Source: Bog-756 sp963734435 (lineage in GTDB: Bacteria > Actinomycetota > Acidimicrobiia > Acidimicrobiales > RAAP-2). Taken from it: a stretch of DNA of 64,000 bases. The stretch lies in contig CAVTHA010000015.1 in NCBI GenBank assembly GCA_963734435.1, positions 1 through 64,000 on the forward strand, given 5' to 3'. Below are positions 28,264 to 36,634 of the stretch, one piece after another; the stretch's first letter is position 1, and each line of letters opens with the position of its first letter. Both the position numbers and the translations under genes were made by a program. The notes below the pieces were generated by a model. It saw nothing but the letters and a program-made list of their open reading frames with translations, did not search any database and was not told the DNA's origin.

Positions 28264-28686
28264 CTATCTGAAGTCCCTAGGGTCCGGCACACCGGCCGGT
28301 GTGCCTTCGTGGTACTCCACGAACTCAAGCAGATAGCCGTCAAGGTCCTTCACGTAGGCCATCGTCACCGGCCAGCGCTCGAGACGACTGGGTGGCGATA
28401 CCGACTCGCACCCCGCAGCTACAGCCTTGTCGTACAGCGCCACGCAATCGTCGGTGTTCACGTAGAGCTTCCACAAGGCGGTCCCCATGTCGATCGGCCC
28501 CTCTTGGTCGAGGTGTTGCGCAAGCTGCATCCGACTACCCCCAAGAGGGGACTGCAGCACCGCTTCCTTGGTATTGGGTATCTCCGTTCGGCTTTGTACC
28601 GGGATACCAATCACACTCTCCCAGAAGTCGATGGCCCGGTCGAGATTACTTACGTTGATGCAGTACTGAGAAAGGATCGACACCAT
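28264..28686 (-). CDS. VOC-family protein
   Basis: The 140-residue protein is a single paired VOC unit: SQYCINVSNLDRAIDFWESV, VLQSPLGGSRMQLAQHLDQE, ALWKLYVNTDDCVALYDKAV, and the C-terminal DLDGYLLEFVEYHEG with the metal-ligand Glu. The position usually held by His near the start is Gln or Cys (SQYCINV), so metal binding may differ. It lies upstream of the TetR gene and downstream of the amidohydrolase pair on the same strand and probably acts in the same pathway. Confidence 0.78.
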   Translation of the reverse strand: MVSILSQYCINVSNLDRAIDFWESVIGIPVQSRTEIPNTKEAVLQSPLGGSRMQLAQHLDQEGPIDMGTALWKLYVNTDDCVALYDKAVAAGCESVSPPSRLERWPVTMAYVKDLDGYLLEFVEYHEGTPAGVPDPRDFR

Positions 28687-28813
28687 TGCTCTACCTCCTA
28701 CCGTACGATCGGATCATGCCGACCATCGCCCAGTGAAAAATTCTCGGGCTCAGCTCCCGCAAAGCCACGGAAGGCGACAGCGAGTCACGCGGAATCGGGC
28801 CCAAGGAACTCTG

Positions 28814-30088
28814 CTACTCGGAGACGGCCACGGGAACGGCCTCCACCCGGGACAACCACGAACGACCGGCCGCTTCGACGCCCTTCCATTTCTCCAGGTC
28901 TACGTCGCCGGTCTGCCCCAGGTCCTGCGGGGTGGGCCCGACACGATCAGCGAGAGATTGCAGCTTGCCGACGTCGAAGTTGTAGACCTCTGCGGCATTG
29001 AGCCCGAGGATCCGCCGCGCATCGTCAACAGGACAATCCCAGAACGTCCCTCGGAGCCACTCGCGCGTATGAGGCCACGTGCCCTCGGGATGGGGGAAGT
29101 CGTTGCCCCACATCATGTTGCCAACGCCGATCTCGAAGCGGCGTGCGATCTCGCGGCGCCGCGTGTTCGACGACCCGATGAAGACATTGCGGTCGAAGTA
29201 CTCGCTCGGGAGCATCTTCAACTTTGGGGCGATGTCCCCCATCTTCTTCGTCGCATGCTCATTCATATATGCGATGTCCGACCTCCACAAGAGGTCGGCC
29301 GCCCACCACGACCCCCCTTCGGTGACCGCAAACTTGAGGCCCGGGTGGCGCTCGAAGGCACCGGACCACAGCAGGAACCACATCGGCCGCATCGTCCAGA
29401 AGATTGTCTCGTTGGCATAGATGCCGAGGTCGGTGCCGATCTCCTCGCGCGGTGCGGGTCCCGTATGAGTGTGGACGACCATTTCCAACTCCTCACAGAC
29501 AGACCACACGGGCTCGTACCGGAGGTCGTTGTAGGGAGGGTACGGGCGCCACATCGCCGGAATGAGGACGCCACCGAGGCCGGAGGACTTGGCCCTCCGG
29601 ATCTCGACGACGGCGGCGTCGATGTCGTGAAGGATGGGGACTACCGCGAGGCCGCACCGTCGATCCGGGCTGTCGCTGCACAATTCGGCCAGCCAACGGT
29701 TGTGGGCTTGTGCTCCTGCCATCAGGAGCGTCGGGTCGTACTCACCACTCGCGCCGAGACCGGCGCCAAACGGGGCCGACGCCCCTCCCAAAACCGCGTC
29801 GGCATCGGGGAAGATGACCTCACCGACCACGCCGTCTGCCTCGAGTTCGGCGTCGCGACGAGCTGCATCCCATCCCCCCCGCAGTCCCTCCTCGTTCTCG
29901 TCGTACCAATCCTTCACGAATTCGAGCGCTTCCACCTGGGCGTTCATTGGGGCGCGCACCGCGGCGCGCTCCAGGAGGTCCTCGTCGAAGGCCTCTCGAT
30001 ACCGTGGCTCGAGGTATTCCCTGTATTGGACGTCGGGAAGGCCGGCGTGGGTGTCGGACGAGATGATCAGGTAGTTATCGGTCACCAC
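28814..30088 (-). CDS. Amidohydrolase 2 (ACMSD-type) metal-dependent hydrolase
   Basis: The 424-residue TIM-barrel protein begins YLIISSDTHAGLPD, a variant of the DxHxH metal motif of the ACMSD branch. The family core includes VVHTHTGPAPR (a metal His), FERHPGLKFAVTEGG and MMWGNDFPHPEGTWP with the conserved Asp. Such enzymes decarboxylate or hydrolyse ring-cleavage products. The start overlaps the end of the next amidohydrolase gene by 7 bases, implying one operon. The substrate cannot be read from sequence. Confidence 0.85.
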   Translation of the reverse strand: MVTDNYLIISSDTHAGLPDVQYREYLEPRYREAFDEDLLERAAVRAPMNAQVEALEFVKDWYDENEEGLRGGWDAARRDAELEADGVVGEVIFPDADAVLGGASAPFGAGLGASGEYDPTLLMAGAQAHNRWLAELCSDSPDRRCGLAVVPILHDIDAAVVEIRRAKSSGLGGVLIPAMWRPYPPYNDLRYEPVWSVCEELEMVVHTHTGPAPREEIGTDLGIYANETIFWTMRPMWFLLWSGAFERHPGLKFAVTEGGSWWAADLLWRSDIAYMNEHATKKMGDIAPKLKMLPSEYFDRNVFIGSSNTRRREIARRFEIGVGNMMWGNDFPHPEGTWPHTREWLRGTFWDCPVDDARRILGLNAAEVYNFDVGKLQSLADRVGPTPQDLGQTGDVDLEKWKGVEAAGRSWLSRVEAVPVAVSE

Positions 30089-31305
30089 GGTTTCACGTCT
30101 CCTCCGGAGAAGGCAAGCGAATGGGAGTCAGCAGGAACGCGTTCGAGCGGCACGCTCACCTCGCCGATGCGGGGGCCAACCCGACCGGCGACAGTGCCGA
30201 GCTTCTCGAGATCGAAGCCGTAGACGCGGGCGGCATTGCCTCCGAGCATGGATCCCACCTCATCGGGATCGATCCCGGCAAACGTGTAGCGCAAGGCCTC
30301 GGTCGTGTAGGGGTACGTCCCCTCGATGTGCGGGTAGTCCTGGCCCCACATGATCTTGTCGACGCCGATGTCGTAGCGGAGGGGTGCCTCGTTGGGACGG
30401 AGGAAACTGGCGCCAACGAAGCAGTTGTTTCTCCAGTAGAAGCTTGGCGGTTCGGGGATCTCCTTGACCAGCTCGGCGCCGAAGTGTGCCTCGGCGTTGC
30501 CGTCGTCGGTGAAGCGCGAGTACTGGTAGTCGAGCATGCTGAGTGTGGCGGGAACCCAGCCCGATGACTGCTCGGTCAGCACCAGCTTCAGGTGGGGATA
30601 GCGAGCGAAGACACCCCCGAAAGCCATGTGCCAGAAGACCCGGTGGGAGAACCAGCCCAACTCCACCATGAAGATCGCCATGGAGGCCAGGTGTTCACCC
30701 ATCTCGGGGCCGGCGGCTCCGGAATGGTTGTTCACCGGCATGTCGAGATCCTGGCAAACGGCCCAGATCGGGTCGTAGTCAGGGGCGCAGAGCGGAGGGA
30801 GTCCTGAGTCAGGGGGCACGCCCGGCAGGAGGACCCCGCCGAAGAGGTCATGTTCTCGCGCCCAGTTGATCTCGGCGACGGCGTCGTCCACGTCGTTGAG
30901 GAAGATCTGGGCCAGCCCGGCACGCCGGCCGGGCGCCTCTGCACAGAAGTCGGCCAGCCACCGGTTGTGCGCCCGTAGGCCGGCCCAACGCAGCTCATAG
31001 GCGTCCGGGGTCGGGGGCCGCGCCAGCAGGTTGCCGGAGGGGAAGAAGGGCGGGATGGTGTTCGGGAACAGGACTTCTGCGACCACGCCGTCATCCTCGA
31101 GCTCGCGGAGTCGGACCACCGAATCCCAGTTGCGATAGGCCGTCTCCCCCTGGAGGTCGGTGTAGGGGTTCACATAGGACTTCGCCCAGGCATCGAACTC
31201 CTCGAGGTAGCGGTGTTCGAGGTAGCCCCGGTAGTCGAGCATCTCGGCGCCGGCGTGCCCGTCGGACGAGATCACGACGTAGCGATCATCGGCGAGTGGC
31301 TGCAT
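30082..31305 (-). CDS. Amidohydrolase 2 (ACMSD-type), paralogue of the next gene
   Basis: The 407-residue protein opens YVVISSDGHAGAEMLDYRGY and carries the later family signatures (NNHSGAAGPEM for a metal His, YPHLKLVLTEQSSGWVP and MWGQDYPHIEGTYPYT). It is clearly related to the adjacent amidohydrolase and the two may act on consecutive or similar substrates. It is the first gene of a minus-strand operon whose promoter lies in the 31306-31457 gap, shared with a divergent SDR gene. Confidence 0.85.
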   Translation of the reverse strand: MQPLADDRYVVISSDGHAGAEMLDYRGYLEHRYLEEFDAWAKSYVNPYTDLQGETAYRNWDSVVRLRELEDDGVVAEVLFPNTIPPFFPSGNLLARPPTPDAYELRWAGLRAHNRWLADFCAEAPGRRAGLAQIFLNDVDDAVAEINWAREHDLFGGVLLPGVPPDSGLPPLCAPDYDPIWAVCQDLDMPVNNHSGAAGPEMGEHLASMAIFMVELGWFSHRVFWHMAFGGVFARYPHLKLVLTEQSSGWVPATLSMLDYQYSRFTDDGNAEAHFGAELVKEIPEPPSFYWRNNCFVGASFLRPNEAPLRYDIGVDKIMWGQDYPHIEGTYPYTTEALRYTFAGIDPDEVGSMLGGNAARVYGFDLEKLGTVAGRVGPRIGEVSVPLERVPADSHSLAFSGGDVKPW

Positions 31306-31338
31306 CTGGTACCCCCTGGGTCTATGACGGCGTTATAC

Positions 31339-31363
31339 TGCAATCACACATGATATGCAATCA
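31339..31363. promoter_or_regulatory. Possible operator in the divergent amidohydrolase/SDR promoter region
   Basis: TGCAATCA occurs twice in the same direction (31339 and 31356), 17 bases apart, and TGATATGCAATCA contains TGAT/ATCA inverted arms. The spacing of one to two helical turns fits a TetR-type site. No regulator has been tied to it. Confidence 0.35.
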
Positions 31364-31457
31364 TTCGTTTTCCACCATTGCTTAGGGTGAGAAGCGGTCG
31401 ACTGCGATGTAAGCGTGCCCGGCCCGCATGTCCGCTCGTCAGACAAGGGAGGTCGTC

Positions 31458-32381
31458 GTGAGAGACGTCGTCGGCAGGGTCGCCGTGATCACCGGCGGAG
31501 GGCAGGGCATCGGGCGGGCGTTGGCGGAGCGGTTCGGCGCCGAGGGGATGAAAGTCGTCGTGGCGGACATTGTCCCCGCGTTGGTCGAAGCGACAACGGG
31601 CGAGTTGACGGACCGGGGTATCGAGATTACCGGCGTGGTCACCGACGTCACGTCGTTGGAGTCGGTCGAAGCATTGCGCGACGCGACCCTCGAGCGCTAC
31701 GGAGCAGTTCACGTTGTCTGCAACAACGCAGGGATCGGGTCGGGATCCGAGGGCCAACTGTGGGAGCACCATGTCAACGACTGGCGCTGGTCGCTCGACG
31801 TCAACATCATGGGCGTCGTAAACGGCCTCCACGCCTTCGTCCCCATCCTGCTCGCCCAGGGCGAGGAGGGCCATGTCGTGAACACCACGTCGAGCAACGG
31901 CGGGTTCACGCCGCTGATCAACAGCGCCGTCTACGCAACCACCAAGGCGGCAGTCACCACCATCACTGAATGCCTCTGGGGCCAACTCCGCGAGATCGGC
32001 GCAAAGGTCAGCGCATCGTTGCTCTATCCGTCTACGTATTCGCCGGGGATGCTCAACACCGGCATCTGGCGGCCTGGAGCCAATCGTCCGGATCGCTACG
32101 ACCGGCCGGGAGCACCGCCGAAGGAAGGGCGCGACGCGCTGGGCGCATACCTCGATCGCATGAAGGCCGCCGGCATGCAGGTACAGTTTGCGCCATTGTC
32201 GGAGGTGGCAGATCTCTGCTTCGACGGGATCCGCAACGACACGTTCTGGATCACTGTCCCCCACGCCCAACAGCAACAAAAGATCGGGGAGCGCGCAGCG
32301 TCCCAAATCGACGGCAGCCCGCCCGAGTACCTCCTCGAGGCCAACCTGATGGCCTCGAGGCCACTCGATAAGGAGAGCTAG
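31458..32381 (+). CDS. Short-chain dehydrogenase/reductase (SDR)
   Basis: I choose the GTG at 31458, which has AAGGGAGG six bases upstream, over the ATG at 31428 lacking a good site. The protein has the cofactor motif VITGGGQGIGRALAERFG, NNAGIGSG, the catalytic Ser region VVNTTSSNG and Tyr-Lys in VYATTKAAV. SDRs oxidise alcohols or reduce ketones with NAD(P)H. The segment near residue 200 (LLYPSTYSPGMLNTG) is longer than in plain classical SDRs. It is transcribed away from the amidohydrolase operon and followed by the EthD gene. Confidence 0.87.
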   Translation: MRDVVGRVAVITGGGQGIGRALAERFGAEGMKVVVADIVPALVEATTGELTDRGIEITGVVTDVTSLESVEALRDATLERYGAVHVVCNNAGIGSGSEGQLWEHHVNDWRWSLDVNIMGVVNGLHAFVPILLAQGEEGHVVNTTSSNGGFTPLINSAVYATTKAAVTTITECLWGQLREIGAKVSASLLYPSTYSPGMLNTGIWRPGANRPDRYDRPGAPPKEGRDALGAYLDRMKAAGMQVQFAPLSEVADLCFDGIRNDTFWITVPHAQQQQKIGERAASQIDGSPPEYLLEANLMASRPLDKES

Positions 32382-32431
32382 TCGCCCACATTCAGGCTCG
32401 GGCGTCGCCCGACCAGAGGAGAGCAGGCTTC

Positions 32432-32716
32432 ATGATACGGCTCAGCGTCCTGTACCCGACGATGGAAGGGGCGGTCTTCGATCACGACTACTACCGGGAC
32501 CATCACATCCCGCTCGCTCTGCGGACCTGGGGGCTCGAACGTGCCGAGATTGACAAGGGGGTCGATGGGCCCTATGTCGCAGCCGTCCACTTTCGGTTCG
32601 AGTCGATCGAGGCGATGAATGCGGCTCTGTCGGGCGAAGCGTCAGCGCAGGTATCGGCCGATGTCGCGAACTACACGAATATGAAGCCCGTCCTCCAGGT
32701 CAGCGAGATTATCTGA
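32432..32716 (+). CDS. EthD-domain protein
   Basis: The 94-residue protein is an EthD-type dimeric alpha+beta barrel: the YYRDHHIPLAL segment is characteristic, followed by VAAVHFRFESIEAMNAAL and TNMKPVLQVSEI. EthD proteins assist ether or alkane degradation and polyketide steps; the activity here is unknown. It starts 50 bases after the SDR gene, with a GAGGAGAGCAGG ribosome site, and is probably co-transcribed. Confidence 0.85.
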   Translation: MIRLSVLYPTMEGAVFDHDYYRDHHIPLALRTWGLERAEIDKGVDGPYVAAVHFRFESIEAMNAALSGEASAQVSADVANYTNMKPVLQVSEII

Positions 32717-32905
32717 GGTCGAGCAGATGAGGGGCAGCGTGGCGACCTCCACCTCCTCGAGACCGTACCGGGAGGCTGTTCGCAACCAGCATCGAGGGCC
32801 CTTTGCTCCCCACCTAGATCGATGAGTCGTACCCGAAGCAGAGGTACTCCATAGACTTCAGGGGGACCTGAAGTCTCGATCGTGTGGAACTACGGGGGTG
32901 GCCCG

Positions 32906-33556
32906 ATGCCGGAACCTGTCGGGCGACGTCAGCTACTCGGTGGTGGGGCGCTGGCCATCGCCGGGCTATCCGCGGGTGCGATCGTCGGGACGTCGGGCGT
33001 GGCATCTGCGGCCACGGGGCCTACTGCACTATCGCCCGGCAACTCCCAGTCGATATCGTTCGGTTGGGAGGTTGAAGATCTCCACGACAACGGTGCTGAC
33101 GTGTCCTTCGAGGTCCTCGAGGACCTGGTCCTCGTAGCCGCCGATGTCGATGTGGCCACTGTGCTGATGTCGCTGCCTTCGACGGCGGGGTTCCAAGAGG
33201 TCCTGTGTCAGGCAGCCATCTCTCGTCAGGCTCCTCCCGCCTATGGACCAGCACCGACGGCCTACCTGCAGTCCCCGATCACCACCGACTTCGGGAAGGT
33301 GGCGTACTACAACCCGAGCAATATTTACACCGTCGGCGACGGCGCACCCTTGCAGGACAAGTTCGTGTCCATCATCTTGAAATCATGGGTTCCGCTGGAT
33401 GGAACAGCGTCGTCGGCGTCGCGGCACGTTCACACCGAGCCCGACATGGCCCTCCAGCAAGGCGACTACCTGATGTTCCACATGGACCATTCCGGTGTCG
33501 AGGTCAAAGGAGAGATGCAGATGGTGCTGGCCTATGAGCTCGGCGGCGGTGGGTGA
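32906..33556 (+). CDS. Tat-exported protein of unknown function, first of a tandem paralogue pair
   Basis: The 216-residue protein starts with a Tat signal (GRRQLLGGGALAIAGLSAGA, ending ASAA). The mature part runs from SISFGWEVEDLHDNGADVSF to the end. It holds features shared with the next gene: VxxADVDVATVL near the middle, VAYYNPSNIYTV, and a C-terminal SRHVHTEPDMALQQGDYLMF with HMDHSG. I recognise no family. The paralogue pairing and the conserved His-containing C-terminus suggest a defined binding fold. It probably folds with a cofactor before export. Confidence 0.6.
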   Translation: MPEPVGRRQLLGGGALAIAGLSAGAIVGTSGVASAATGPTALSPGNSQSISFGWEVEDLHDNGADVSFEVLEDLVLVAADVDVATVLMSLPSTAGFQEVLCQAAISRQAPPAYGPAPTAYLQSPITTDFGKVAYYNPSNIYTVGDGAPLQDKFVSIILKSWVPLDGTASSASRHVHTEPDMALQQGDYLMFHMDHSGVEVKGEMQMVLAYELGGGG

Positions 33557-34116
33557 CCTCCGAGGGGTCGGGGCCACGCTCCCCGCTCAATCGTCGCGTG
33601 GTCTCCTTCGGGTGGGAGCTCGTCGATCTGTTCAACAATGGCGCCGACGTCTACTTTCCTGTCGAGGTCGACATGCACATGATCGCTGTGGAAGTCGACA
33701 TCGCCACCATGCTCTTCTTGGGGCCGGCGGTGCCAGGGCCGGGGCCACTCCAGGTGCTCTGTACCGGTGCCGTCGGTCGCGGCGCACCCCCGTTGTTCGG
33801 AGCACCCCCTCAGGCCGCGCTGAACCAACCGGCCTCGAGCAATGTCGGAGCTATTGCCGTCTACAACCCGTCGGACCTCGACGTCGCCGTCGACCCCTCG
33901 ACAGCGGGACAGTGGGGATTCCTACGGATCACGTTGAAGGCGTGGTCACCCGCTGACGGGTCGGCGTCCTCTGTATCCCGCCATGTCCGGACCACACCGG
34001 ACATGCGGCTAGACCGAGGTGACTATCTCGGCTTCCACATGGAGCACTCCGGTCCCTTGGTGGATGCTGAGCTCCAGGTCGTCATCGGCTACCACCTGCG
34101 GACCGACGAGAGCTAA
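33553..34116 (+). CDS. Paralogue of the preceding gene, without signal peptide
   Basis: The 187-residue protein begins at a GTG overlapping the previous stop by 4 bases (GTGA), so it is translationally coupled. It has the same order of segments as its neighbour: VSFGWELVDLFNNGADVYFP, VEVDIATMLFLGPA, IAVYNPSDLDVAV and SRHVRTTPDMRLDRGDYLGF followed by HMEHSG. It has no signal or membrane segment, so it is presumably cytosolic, or it could be exported with its partner. I do not recognise the family. Confidence 0.6.
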   Translation: MTSEGSGPRSPLNRRVVSFGWELVDLFNNGADVYFPVEVDMHMIAVEVDIATMLFLGPAVPGPGPLQVLCTGAVGRGAPPLFGAPPQAALNQPASSNVGAIAVYNPSDLDVAVDPSTAGQWGFLRITLKAWSPADGSASSVSRHVRTTPDMRLDRGDYLGFHMEHSGPLVDAELQVVIGYHLRTDES

Positions 34117-34214
34117 CGGGACGGCGAAGCCGGCACCCGGCCGCTCCGTGTAATAAGTGACACTCGATCCGCGGTTGGGGGACCCGCTGGACTTCACATT
34201 GGACGACGTCCCAA

Positions 34215-34430
34215 GTGAAGACGGCCGTCGACGTGCTGGCGGAGTTGAATCTCGTGGAACAGCAGGATGCGACCGTGCTCGGGATCTTGAACGACGGGGC
34301 GAACGTCACCGACGTAGCTCGGTGCTATGGGATCGGCCCCCAGACCGTTCATAGATGGTTGCGGCGTGGCGACCGAAGGTCTCGGTGGCCTGGACGACGA
34401 GAGCTCTCCGTCCTTTAGAACACTCACGGG
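34215..34430 (+). pseudogene. IS481-type transposase N-terminal remnant
   Basis: The frame gives a helix-turn-helix (EQQDATVLGILNDGANVTDV, ARCYGIGPQTVHRWLRRG). A frame shift then leads into ATEGLGGLDDESSPSF, matching the linker AxEGLAGLxDRSSRP before the integrase core in IS481-family transposases. The core is missing, so this is a short scar. Confidence 0.55.
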
Positions 34431-34555
34431 GAACGCGGTGCCGGACCTGATAGACCACCCCAACTACAAGGTCAGCGAACGCACCCACGTTGAATGGACA
34501 ACAATGTCCTGGTGACGTGCGTGCTCGACGTCCACGTGAAACGATACATGACACC

Positions 34556-35491
34556 GTGATCCCGCTGATGCTGGCCACGTTGACCGACCGTCGCGATTTC
34601 GGCGACGATTGGCTACTGGAGCGCAAGCTCGACGGTGAGCGCTGCCTCGTACGCAAAGTGGGCAACGGCGTGCGACTCGAGTCGCGTACCGGCAAGGATC
34701 TCACCTCTACCTACCCCGAGGTCCGCGCCGCTGTAGCGACTCAACACCGCCAGGACCTCCTGCTCGACGGCGAGGTGGTGGCCTTCGATGGTGACCAGAC
34801 GTCCTTCACTCGACTCCAGCAGCGTCTCGGGGTGAGGAGGCCGTCTCCTGAGCAACTGGCCGAGTACCCGGTCGTGTACTGCGTTTTCGACCTCCTCGAA
34901 CTCGACGGGGAGGATCTCACCGATCAGCCACTCGTCGAGCGCCGCGCTTGGCTGACCAGGACGATCCGGTCGAGCTCGGCATTGCAGCACACCGAGGCCT
35001 GGCGCGACGACTCTCAGCGGCGGTTCGCGGCGGCCTGCCGATCCGGCTGGGAAGGGCTCATCGCCAAGCGCGCCGACGCACCGTACGTCGCTGGCCGCTC
35101 GAAGGACTGGTTGAAGCTGAAGTGCGTCTGGGAGCAGGAGTTCGTCATCGGCGGTTATACCGATCCCGCCGGTAGCCGGACGGACTTTGGTGCCCTGCTC
35201 GTCGGTTACTTCGAGCACGGCTCCCTCCGCTACGCCGGGAAGGTCGGCACCGGATACACGACTGCGACACTCCACGACCTCGGTATCCGGCTGCGGAAGC
35301 TGGAGACGGCCGAGCCGGTGTTTGTAGATGCCCGACCGATCCCCCGCGGTGTGCACTGGACGCGACCCAAGCTTGTCGCTCAGATCGGATTTGCCGAATG
35401 GACGAGCGACGGTCGGCTGCGGCAGCCGCGCTTTCTCGGGCTCCGCGACGACAAGAGTCCGGCTGAGGTCGTTCGGGAGCGGCCCCGGTGA
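34556..35491 (+). CDS. ATP-dependent DNA ligase (LigD/LigC-like ligase core)
   Basis: From a GTG at 34556 the protein is 311 residues: an adenylation domain with the active-site motif ERKLDGERCLV (Lys accepts AMP), LLDGEVVAFDG, VFDLLELDGEDL, EGLIAKR and WLKLKC, then an OB-fold C-terminal part. It lacks the polymerase and phosphoesterase domains of full LigD and is about the size of stand-alone LigC-type ligases. These help repair double-strand breaks with Ku; no ku gene is in the window. An upstream ATG at 34490 adds 22 residues with no family resemblance. Confidence 0.9.
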   Translation: MIPLMLATLTDRRDFGDDWLLERKLDGERCLVRKVGNGVRLESRTGKDLTSTYPEVRAAVATQHRQDLLLDGEVVAFDGDQTSFTRLQQRLGVRRPSPEQLAEYPVVYCVFDLLELDGEDLTDQPLVERRAWLTRTIRSSSALQHTEAWRDDSQRRFAAACRSGWEGLIAKRADAPYVAGRSKDWLKLKCVWEQEFVIGGYTDPAGSRTDFGALLVGYFEHGSLRYAGKVGTGYTTATLHDLGIRLRKLETAEPVFVDARPIPRGVHWTRPKLVAQIGFAEWTSDGRLRQPRFLGLRDDKSPAEVVRERPR

Positions 35492-35658
35492 GCCTGGGAG
35501 GCGGTCCTCATCACGAAACTGGACTGCACCAGAAGGGTGTCATTGGCAATGCGTGTGGCCTGAGTGGTGGGAACAGTCGGCCCAGCTTCGGCGCCGGCTG
35601 ATTACCCGGGTCCGGATGAGCTTTTCACTCGAGGTGGAAATCGACGGCGTCCGATTAC

Positions 35659-35738
35659 CTGGGGCTGTCCGGATTTGAACCGGCTACCTCTGCCTCCCGA
35701 AGGTGTCAACGGCAGAGTGCCGTCAACCGCTGGCAATC
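35659..35738 (-). pseudogene. tRNA-like remnant (T-arm and 3' acceptor strand)
   Basis: On the minus strand a T-arm (GCCGGTTCAAATCCGGA) and a CAGCCCCA acceptor strand follow a TTCGGGA loop, which would give a CGG anticodon (tRNA-Pro). A 7-bp CTCTGCC/GGCAGAG inverted repeat lies in the anticodon region, but spacing is wrong and the 5' acceptor strand (GGGGCTG) is missing. It overlaps the last few codons of the cyclase gene. Confidence 0.4.
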
Positions 35739-36532
35739 TGAACCTCGAATGCCGGGACCGGATCCGGGAACCCCTTGAGGTCGAATGCACCCATCCAGTT
35801 GAACGCGAATCGTTTGCCCAGGCACAGGTCCCGTGCCGCACTCGATACGGCAATGCCCCCGCGCGGGGCGATCGCACACAGTCGGGCCGACAACTGAACC
35901 ACCGCTCCGAAGAGATCGCCAAGCTCGGTAACCGGCTCACCGACGCTGATGCCGATGCGGATCTCAATGGGTCGAACAGCCTCCTCGTTCCGCTGTCGCA
36001 ACGAACGTTGGATGTCGATTCCGTACTCGATGGCTGCCGACACCGAGGTGAAGGAAGCCATAAGCCCATCGCCCGTGTGCTTCACTTCGTGTCCACCCCG
36101 CGTGGACAGCGCCCCCCGCACGATATCGTCGTGTTCGTGTAGGACCTTCATGAATCCTTCATCGCCGAGCTCTTGAGTCTGACGTGTGGAATCGCACAGG
36201 TCGGTGAAGACGATGGCGCGGACGGCAGAGTCGACGTAGGCCTCTCCTGGAGGGTGCTGGGGGAGGGGGCCGAGGAACGCACTGACGGGCCCCTCACCCA
36301 CCTCGATGATCCTGTCAGCCACTAGGCCGTGGGCTTCTCTGTGTACCGCCTCGAGGGACTCGCGGTCGGGTCCCTCGGCCAGGCAAAAGACTGCCCCCGG
36401 GTTTTCGTCGAACCAGTACGTGAGGTACCGGACTCCGTACTTGTCCTGGACAGTGAGGTCGAGCTCGTGCGCGGCCGCGATCCTCGATGCGGTTGCACCC
36501 GGGGCGTCGTGTCGATCTAAAAAGAGGGCCAT
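35723..36532 (-). CDS. DUF4242 (nickel-binding-type) domain fused to a class III nucleotide cyclase domain
   Basis: Residues 1-80 match DUF4242, the family of the SCO4226 nickel-binding protein (LTYWFDENPGAVFCLAEGPD, EAVHREAHGLVADRIIEVGE). Residues 105-265 are a class III adenylate/guanylate cyclase: metal Asp in IVFTDLCDST, then VKHTGDGLMASF, IEIRIGISVGEPVTELGDLF, VQLSARLCAIAPRGGIAVSS. The Asp and Gly-Asp-Gly parts are kept; the usual Asn before the Arg is Gln-Leu-Ser (VQLSARL), so activity is not certain. The fusion couples a small binding domain to cyclase output. Confidence 0.75.
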   Translation of the reverse strand: MALFLDRHDAPGATASRIAAAHELDLTVQDKYGVRYLTYWFDENPGAVFCLAEGPDRESLEAVHREAHGLVADRIIEVGEGPVSAFLGPLPQHPPGEAYVDSAVRAIVFTDLCDSTRQTQELGDEGFMKVLHEHDDIVRGALSTRGGHEVKHTGDGLMASFTSVSAAIEYGIDIQRSLRQRNEEAVRPIEIRIGISVGEPVTELGDLFGAVVQLSARLCAIAPRGGIAVSSAARDLCLGKRFAFNWMGAFDLKGFPDPVPAFEVQIASG

Positions 36533-36634
36533 GTCAACCTTTCCGTGGTCGTTGGGGTGTCGGTGAACGCTGCTCGGGGACGAGCGAGTCGGCCGAGCGA
36601 GTCAGCCGGCGACACGGCCGTGGTCATCTGCTCC

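Noticed and set aside
28733..30223. A 496-codon plus-strand open frame
   Set aside because: It is the complement of the amidohydrolase gene and lacks any family pattern.
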